Assembly: GCA_963643175.1 (NCBI GenBank)
Contig: CAVIJF010000012.1
Coordinates: 1-48,419 of the forward strand
Origin: CAMEON01 sp963643175
GTDB taxonomy: Bacteria > Bacillota > Clostridia > Oscillospirales > CAG-272
Reading direction: 5' to 3'
DNA: 48,419 bases
Notes under the pieces: generated by a model
Told to the model about the DNA's origin: nothing
The model's database searches: none
Seen by the model: the letters and a program-made list of their open reading frames with translations, nothing else
Translations under genes and position numbers: made by a program
Shown here: positions 43,221 to 48,419 of the stretch, piece by piece
Layout of the letters: each line of letters opens with the position of its first letter
Numbering within the stretch: position 1 is the stretch's first letter

Positions 43221-43373
43221 TTTCCCACAGAGCCGGGAAAAACTTTTCCACAGCCTGTGGGGAAACGTGTGGAGAAACCCACACGCCAAAGCCCGTTTGG
43301 CTGATGCACAAACCGTTTTCGCACTTTCCCGCGGTTTTTCGACGGAATCCGACCGCCGCGGGGGTGTGGAAAA
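43221..43373. promoter_or_regulatory. cluster of DnaA-box-like nonamers downstream of holA
   Basis: Five sites resemble TTATCCACA: TTTCCCACA 43221-43229, TTTTCCACA 43244-43252, and on the other strand TGTGGGGAA 43256-43264, TGTGGAGAA 43268-43276, TGTGGAAAA 43365-43373. Two are single-mismatch, others one or two. The middle pair also forms a near-palindrome. No AT-rich unwinding region, dnaA or dnaN is nearby, so an origin is not claimed. Confidence 0.4.
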
Positions 43374-43400
43374 GTCGCCGCATACGCGGGACAGCGCCCC

Positions 43401-44483
43401 TCACAGACTGCAGATCAGCCGCTCAATCAACTGATAGCCGTCCGCCGCCGAGCGTTTGAGCGCCGCGTCCGCCTGCGCGCAGGCATCCACGGCGGCAGGC
43501 AGAACACCCGGTTCAGCCGCCCGCGCCACGCGCAGGTACAGCTTGACCTGATACGGATTCATGCGCAGGGACGCGGCGATTTCCTCGCCGGTGTGTCCCG
43601 CGTCCGCCAACGTCCGGATAGCGCACAGGCTTGCCAGCACCCGCGACACTTCCGACAGCACCATCAGCGGCTCCACGCGGCGCAGCTTCTGCTCCTGCAG
43701 GACTGCAAGCGCGTCCGCCTGCCGCCGCTCCATGACGGCATTGGCAAAGGCGAAGGCGTCGTACTCGACGGCGGGCGTTCCGGCGGCGCGGATGTGCGCT
43801 CCGGTTACGGTGTCCGACCCGTGCGCCAGCGCGTAGAATGCGATTTTGTCGATTTCGGACGCCAACGTGAACATATTCCGTCCGCAGAAGGACACCGTTT
43901 CCCGGCAGGCGGCTTCATCCGCCGTCACGCCGTCGTGCCGGTAGTGCTTCTGCACCCAGCCGTACAGCTTCTGCGGCGTGTTGCGCTCAAAGTAAACCGG
44001 CTGCAGCAGCTCGGACAGGCGGCAGAGCAGTGCCGACGGACTGCGCGGCAGGCTGCCCGCGTCCAGCGCATCCGCCCCGACCGACAGAATCAGCAGGGCA
44101 TACGGATACTCCGGCAGTACCGCCAGTGCGCCGAGCAGGGCTTCCGTGTCGGCGGCGCGGAGCGTATTGAAATTGACGCCCGTGACGGTTATCAGTTTTC
44201 GTTCCGCGCCCATGGGCGGTGCCGCCATGGCGTCCAGCAGACGTGCGGCTGTCAGATCCAGTCCGTCCAGCCGCAGGGAATTGAAGGCTGCCATGGGGTC
44301 GTCGTCCGGGCACACGGCGTCCTGCACCATGCGCAGCACGGTCATTTTCATGTAGTCCTCCTCGCCGAAGAACAGGTAGCCTCCCCGGAGCGGTTCCGCC
44401 TTCAGTGTCCGGCGGAACTCTGCCTCGCTCAGCAGATTCAGCGTTCTGACCGGTGCTTTTGCCTTTGCTTTTGCCTGTGCCAT
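43401..44483 (-). CDS. holA: DNA polymerase III subunit delta
   Basis: 360-residue clamp-loader subunit that opens the sliding clamp. Seen: LRGGYLFFGEEDYMKM (N-terminal P-loop-like region with typical GEED), LITVTGVNF, RNMFTLASEIDKIAFY and the C-terminal collar domain FANAVMERRQADALAVLQE. The ATG at 44483 follows GGGAGGAACCGTAACC; the earlier part of the frame (to 44567) crosses the promoter and is rejected. Lys/Ala-rich first 12 residues. It has its own promoter at 44526-44554 and is followed by ~470 bp of non-coding DNA. Confidence 0.92.
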   Translation of the reverse strand: MAQAKAKAKAPVRTLNLLSEAEFRRTLKAEPLRGGYLFFGEEDYMKMTVLRMVQDAVCPDDDPMAAFNSLRLDGLDLTAARLLDAMAAPPMGAERKLITVTGVNFNTLRAADTEALLGALAVLPEYPYALLILSVGADALDAGSLPRSPSALLCRLSELLQPVYFERNTPQKLYGWVQKHYRHDGVTADEAACRETVSFCGRNMFTLASEIDKIAFYALAHGSDTVTGAHIRAAGTPAVEYDAFAFANAVMERRQADALAVLQEQKLRRVEPLMVLSEVSRVLASLCAIRTLADAGHTGEEIAASLRMNPYQVKLYLRVARAAEPGVLPAAVDACAQADAALKRSAADGYQLIERLICSL

Positions 44484-44525
44484 GGTTACGGTTCCTCCCT
44501 TTTTTTCGGGCTGTTTCTGTGCTCT

Positions 44526-44554
44526 ATTGTACCACATCCGCGTGCCGCTGGCAA
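44526..44554 (-). promoter_or_regulatory. promoter of holA
   Basis: On the minus strand TTGCCA (44554-44549) and TACAAT (44531-44526), 17-bp spacer; leader about 35 nt. Confidence 0.75.
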
Positions 44555-44574
44555 GGGGATGCGGCAATTTTCGG

Positions 44575-44630
44575 GGGACTTTTTGGGGGCGGTGCCCCCG
44601 GCACCCCCATGGCGACGCCGGAAGACCGCA
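44575..44630. repeat. GC-rich repeat fragment, copy 8
   Basis: GGGGGCGGTGCCCCC stem followed by GGCACCCCCATGGCGACGCC. Resembles the middle module of the family with a different loop. Confidence 0.5.
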
Positions 44631-44727
44631 CGGATGACCTCAGCCGCCGGACTGCCGTGCACGCTTCGCGAAGTTCTTATTGCCGTTCTGCACAAGTCCG
44701 GCGGAGATAATTGGTACAGGTTGCTGA

Positions 44728-44756
44728 TTGACGGGGAAACCGGAAATCGGTATAAT
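44728..44756 (+). promoter_or_regulatory. promoter of the LamG-GDPD gene
   Basis: TTGACG (44728-44733) and TATAAT (44751-44756), 17 bp apart; leader about 65 nt with AAGGGAGGA before ATG 44829. Confidence 0.85.
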
Positions 44757-44828
44757 TAAAGGGGTGTGCAATAAAGAGAACGTCAGGCTGACCGAAACCG
44801 CATATTCCCTTAAGGGAGGATAAACGCA

Positions 44829-47800
44829 ATGAAGAAAATTTCCTGCTTCCTGCTGGCACTCCTGCTGGCACTTGCACCGCTCGCGGGCGGCATCGTCCTG
44901 CCGGCAGCGGCTGAAGACACTGAATCCAAAGTCACCTCCGTGCCCCACGCCTACGCGGAGGGACTTGCCGTCTGGTACTCCGGCGACCAGAACACCCGTG
45001 CCGGACAGAATCCGGATTCCACTGTATGGGAGGATCTGGCAGGCGGGTACGACATGGCGATTCAGACAGACGCCAAAACGTATTTCACCGCAGAGGGACT
45101 GGCGCTGGACTCCGCCCGGCGGTATTTCCCGGAGGAGGTGCTCGGCATCGTCAACGGCGACACCTTCACGGTGGAGATACGCCTCGGCGCTTTTACCTCC
45201 ATCGGCAACGACTACAACACCTTCATGAACAGCGACAACGATAATTTCGCCCTGTTCCGCCGCAACTCCAACAACGTGCTGGAGTTCAAGTGGGCAGCAG
45301 TCGGTGCCGGACAGCGCCCGACGGTGGCGAACGGGCTGTCGGTTCTGCAGGACGCCCTTGTCTCCATCACCTATGAGGTCGGCGGTGAGGTCGTCATCTA
45401 CATCAACGGCGTGCGCACCGCCGCCGCCGGCTGCACCGCCGCCATGGGCGCGAACTCGCTGTTCATCGGGCAGGAGGGCAACAAGGCGTTCCGCACCGTT
45501 TACCGGTCGCTGCGCTTCTACCGCCGTGCCCTGACGGCGGAGGAAATCCGACGCAATGCCGCCGTGGACGGCTACGGGGACGTGAAGGAGCTCTACGTGC
45601 AGAACGGGCTGGTGTCGCTGTACAGCGGCTTCCGCAACACCCGCGCGGGCTTTGATGCGGCATCTGCCGTCTGGGAAGACCTTGCCGGGCAGAATGACGT
45701 CGCGCTGACACCGGACGCGCAGAACGGCTTTACGCGGGAGGGTCTGCACCTCAATTCGCAGCAGCACAACTTCCCGCAGGCTATTGTGGACACCGTAAAC
45801 GGGCAGGCGTTCACCGTGGAGATGTCGCTGGGCGAGCTGACCTCGCTGGGGCACTCCTTCAACACTTTCATAAACAGCACCAACGACAATTTCTCCCTGT
45901 TCCGCCGCATCTCCAATGACGTGCTGGAATTCAAGTTCGCGGGCAACGCCGCCGCCGAGCGCCCCACCGTTCAGGACGGGCTGGACGCCTTTTCCGGCAA
46001 TCTGGTCGCCGTCACCTATGAGGTCGGCGGCAAGACCGTCATCTACATCAACGGCGAGAAGGTCGCGGAAGCGACAAGCCCCCGCGCCATGGGTGCGAAC
46101 GACCTGTTCTTCGGGCATTCCGACGCCAGCCGCAACTATGACACCACCTTCCGCGCCATCCGCTTCTACAACCGCGCCCTGACGGCGGAGGAGATTGTGA
46201 AAAACGCAAAAGCCGACGGCGCCTATACCGAAAAAACGGATCCGCGCCCCGTTTCGCCCGGCTACGTGACGGTTGCCCAGCCGCGCACCAACATTGTGGG
46301 TGACGTGGCGCTGGTGAGGCAGGTGGACAGCGGCACCGAACTGGACGCCGTTATGGCAGGCGAGGTCAGACCCGCCGCCGTCATCCTGCGCATCAACCGC
46401 GACCTGAACATCACCGACGCAACCGGGAAAGCGTTCCTGCCGGTGGACGACGCACTGGAGTCGCTTGCATGGACGGTCATGCCGGTATTTGAGCTGGCAG
46501 ATGCCGATGCGCTGGAGCCGCTGGCCGCGTACCTGAAGGAAATCCGCTTCTACGACTGCTTCTTCCTGAGCAAGGACGCCGATCTGGTCAGGACGGCACG
46601 CGAGGCACTGCCTGCCGTGCGCGGCATCATTGATTACACCGAAACCTACAAGGGCAAGTCCGGGCTGACCCGGGAGGAGTGCGTGGAGCTGCGCAAGTCC
46701 GTGAAGCGGAACAACGGCACCATCGCGCTGCTGCCGCAGTCCGCCGCCCGGCAGGAGACCGTGCAGTACCTGTACGACAGCATCGTCAACGTCTGGGTGC
46801 GTGCGGCGGATGAGCCGGACGACACCGGGCGTCTGGACGCCCTGCTCTCCGGCGCACTGGGCGTCGTTTCGGACGACACCGCCGGGCTGTATGCCGCCGC
46901 CACCGCCCTGCCCAAGAACACCATGACCCGCGTCCCGCTGAACATCGGGCACCGGGGTCTGCCGGACGGCAACCCGGAGAACACCGTGGAAGGCTCCCTG
47001 CTTGCCTACGAGGCGGGCGCGGATGTCATCGAGAACGACGTCTACCTGACCTCCGACGGGCAGGTCGTGGTCATGCACGACGGCACCACCGGGCGCACCT
47101 GCGACAGGGACCTGAGCGTGACCGGCAGTACGCTGGCGGAGCTGAAGGAGCTGTACGTCAACCGGGGCTTTGAGAACGTTGAGGGGAAGAACAACTGGCG
47201 CATCCCGACTCTGGAGGAGTACCTGATTGCGTTCAAGGACAAGGACTGCCGCCTGTTCATCGAGCTGAAGTCCGAACAGAAGGGGCTTGTGGAGGCTGTC
47301 CGCGACCTTGTGAATCAGTACGATATGTACGCGCAGGTTGCCGTCATCACCTTCCATGAAAGCCAGATGAAGATTATGCGCGAGGTCTGGCCCGAGATGT
47401 CGGTCGGCGCCCTGTGCGGCGGCTATCTGGGCGAGACCGATTCCGATTTGGGTATGCGCGGCGTCATGAGCTTCATCGGCAAGTACAACGCGACCCTCAA
47501 TCCCTCCTACTCCGGCTACGGCGAGAACGCCATCCGCGCCGCACTGCTCCGCGGTATCGGTGTGTACCCGTGGACGTTTGCGGGCAACAGCTACACGCAG
47601 TATTTCGGCTGGGGTTACAGCGGTCTGACCGGCAACACGGCGAACACGCTGTACCGCCACGTCAAGAAAATTACCCTGACCGGTGCGGCGGACGGCGACA
47701 GCGTCTCTGTCGGGGACAACCTGCCCTTCACCGTCACCGTTGAGAATTACAAGCGCGTCGCATCGACCCTGACCGGCAACGCGAACTTCGTATTCCTGTC

Positions 47801-48161
47801 CGGCGGGGATCTGGTCAGTCTGGAGAACGGCACCATGACCTTCACCGGTGCGGGCGACATCACGTTCTATGTCACCTACACCAACTCCCGCACCAAGCAG
47901 ACGCTGATCTCCCAGCCCCTCACGCTTCATATAGCGGAGAAGTCAGAGGAAACGACTGCCGCACCCGTGACCGATCCGGAAACTGCCGTGACCGAACCGG
48001 AAACCTCTGCGGACAGCGGCGCCTCCGACACGGGGGAGGGAGAATCCACGACCGGTGCGCCGTCCGGCGGATGCCGCTCCGCGCTGACCGGCGGTACTCT
48101 GCTTACCCTGTCGGCTGTTCCCACCGCGCTCCTCGCTCTCCGGAAGCGCAAGGAGGACTGA
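44829..48161 (+). CDS. secreted LamG-LamG-GDPD cell-surface protein
   Basis: 1110 residues. Signal peptide MKKISCFLLALLLALAPLAG to about residue 28. Two related concanavalin/LamG-like domains at ~45-250 and ~253-460 (shared VSITYEVGGEVVIYINGVR-type core). Residues ~477-700 look like a degenerate barrel. ~702-930 is an intact glycerophosphodiester phosphodiesterase domain: NIGHRG, ENTVEGS, ENDVYLTSDG, VVMHDG, and LFIELK hold the metal and acid-base residues. A beta-sandwich follows (~945-1035), then a Thr/Glu/Pro-rich stalk and a C-terminal hydrophobic helix with RKRKED after GGCRSALTGG, a surface-anchoring tail rather than LPXTG. Likely breaks down glycerophosphodiesters or teichoic-acid-like polymers at the surface. 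Monocistronic, with promoter and terminator. Confidence 0.88.
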   Translation: MKKISCFLLALLLALAPLAGGIVLPAAAEDTESKVTSVPHAYAEGLAVWYSGDQNTRAGQNPDSTVWEDLAGGYDMAIQTDAKTYFTAEGLALDSARRYFPEEVLGIVNGDTFTVEIRLGAFTSIGNDYNTFMNSDNDNFALFRRNSNNVLEFKWAAVGAGQRPTVANGLSVLQDALVSITYEVGGEVVIYINGVRTAAAGCTAAMGANSLFIGQEGNKAFRTVYRSLRFYRRALTAEEIRRNAAVDGYGDVKELYVQNGLVSLYSGFRNTRAGFDAASAVWEDLAGQNDVALTPDAQNGFTREGLHLNSQQHNFPQAIVDTVNGQAFTVEMSLGELTSLGHSFNTFINSTNDNFSLFRRISNDVLEFKFAGNAAAERPTVQDGLDAFSGNLVAVTYEVGGKTVIYINGEKVAEATSPRAMGANDLFFGHSDASRNYDTTFRAIRFYNRALTAEEIVKNAKADGAYTEKTDPRPVSPGYVTVAQPRTNIVGDVALVRQVDSGTELDAVMAGEVRPAAVILRINRDLNITDATGKAFLPVDDALESLAWTVMPVFELADADALEPLAAYLKEIRFYDCFFLSKDADLVRTAREALPAVRGIIDYTETYKGKSGLTREECVELRKSVKRNNGTIALLPQSAARQETVQYLYDSIVNVWVRAADEPDDTGRLDALLSGALGVVSDDTAGLYAAATALPKNTMTRVPLNIGHRGLPDGNPENTVEGSLLAYEAGADVIENDVYLTSDGQVVVMHDGTTGRTCDRDLSVTGSTLAELKELYVNRGFENVEGKNNWRIPTLEEYLIAFKDKDCRLFIELKSEQKGLVEAVRDLVNQYDMYAQVAVITFHESQMKIMREVWPEMSVGALCGGYLGETDSDLGMRGVMSFIGKYNATLNPSYSGYGENAIRAALLRGIGVYPWTFAGNSYTQYFGWGYSGLTGNTANTLYRHVKKITLTGAADGDSVSVGDNLPFTVTVENYKRVASTLTGNANFVFLSGGDLVSLENGTMTFTGAGDITFYVTYTNSRTKQTLISQPLTLHIAEKSEETTAAPVTDPETAVTEPETSADSGASDTGEGESTTGAPSGGCRSALTGGTLLTLSAVPTALLALRKRKED

Positions 48162-48177
48162 GTATTCCCCATGACCT

Positions 48178-48212
48178 GCCGCCCCCGGTGCTGTGCACCG
48201 GGGGCGGCTTTT
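48178..48212 (+). terminator. Rho-independent terminator after the LamG-GDPD gene
   Basis: GCCGCCCCCGGTGC (48178-48191) and its complement (48195-48208) with a 3-nt loop, followed by TTTT; 16 bp after the stop. Confidence 0.88.
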
Positions 48213-48289
48213 GCCCTGTGCGGCTCCGGGGCGGGGGATGGGGGAGTCTGTCCGTTCCTTTCGGGGAAGAGGGGTAGAAGATTTTTGCT

Positions 48290-48419
48290 GAGGCAGGTTG
48301 AGCCGGGAACGCAGGGCGCAGGCATCCCTCCCGGCACCGCAAGACGCCGGGTTAGCCGGCGACGCCGGGGCAAGTCCCCGCCGGGTACCGGAAGCCTATC
48401 GGTACGCCGTGTCCCGTCC
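48290..48419. repeat. GC-rich repeat, third module at window end
   Basis: GGAACGCAGGGCGCAGGCAT, GGCACCGCAAGACGCC and GGGTACCGGAAGCCTATCGG resemble the third module at 14573-14612 and 35270-35345. The stretch 48213-48289 includes GCGGGGGATGGGGGAG, a trace of the first module. No gene seen. Confidence 0.45.

Noticed and set aside
43221..43373. Chromosomal origin of replication
   Set aside because: DnaA-like boxes alone are not enough: no AT-rich unwinding region and no dnaA/dnaN/gyrB nearby.
44640..47930. 1096-codon open frame antisense to the LamG-GDPD gene
   Set aside because: Same cause: few stops in the antisense frame of a GC-rich gene; the sense gene has signal peptide, promoter and terminator.

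Overview
The window looks like chromosome of a high-GC member of the Clostridia (Bacillota), most likely a gut-type Oscillospirales relative. Evidence: the Bacillota order rimP-nusA-ylxR-ylxQ-infB, a class 1B dihydroorotate dehydrogenase pair (pyrK-pyrD), a PyrI-type ATCase regulatory subunit, strong AGGAGG-like ribosome sites, and at least seven near-consensus sigma-A promoters with exactly 17-bp spacers. The taxon is inferred from gene content only. No rRNA, tRNA, CRISPR array, transposase or phage gene was seen.

Layout. 1-4.5 kb: an ADP-ribosylglycohydrolase, then a three-gene operon (sugar-1-phosphate nucleotidyltransferase, NahK-like N-acetylhexosamine 1-kinase, GalE) that reads as a salvage route for GalNAc/GlcNAc from host or dietary glycans. 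4.5-7 kb: phosphatidylserine decarboxylase and glycerol-3-phosphate dehydrogenase (phospholipid synthesis), separated by a MITE-like element that touches the gpsA stop codon. 7-11.2 kb: one very long gene for a protein with an N-terminal TIR-like domain followed by many Sel1 repeats. 11.4-14.3 kb: zapA overlapping a U32 peptidase-family (RlhA-type) gene. 14.9-24 kb: carbohydrate genes (GH78-type rhamnosidase, GH28-like beta-helix protein, sugar O-acetyltransferase) around the translation GTPase lepA. 24.1-27.7 kb: a visibly AT-richer island on the minus strand, with a secreted ricin-lectin/metalloprotease gene broken by an in-frame TAG and three small exported proteins or lipoproteins. 28.1-35.1 kb: the pyrimidine operon pyrC-pyrK-pyrD-pyrF-(HAD phosphatase)-pyrE-pyrB-pyrI, with a perfect promoter and a terminator-like hairpin just before pyrC. 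35.7-44.5 kb, minus strand: a lipoprotein, a Nudix hydrolase, the infB operon and holA. 44.8-48.2 kb: a large secreted protein with two LamG-like domains and a glycerophosphodiester phosphodiesterase domain.

The most distinctive non-coding feature is a family of modular GC-rich palindromic intergenic repeats (C5T2C4/G4A2G5 stem, GGGGC-TTC-GCCCC stem, and a third GC-rich module) found in most long intergenic gaps. The two strongest leads for follow-up are the TIR-Sel1 gene and the AT-rich protease/lipoprotein island; neither is shown to be a new system by sequence alone. The long open frames antisense to nearly every gene are by-products of GC-rich codon use and were not annotated.
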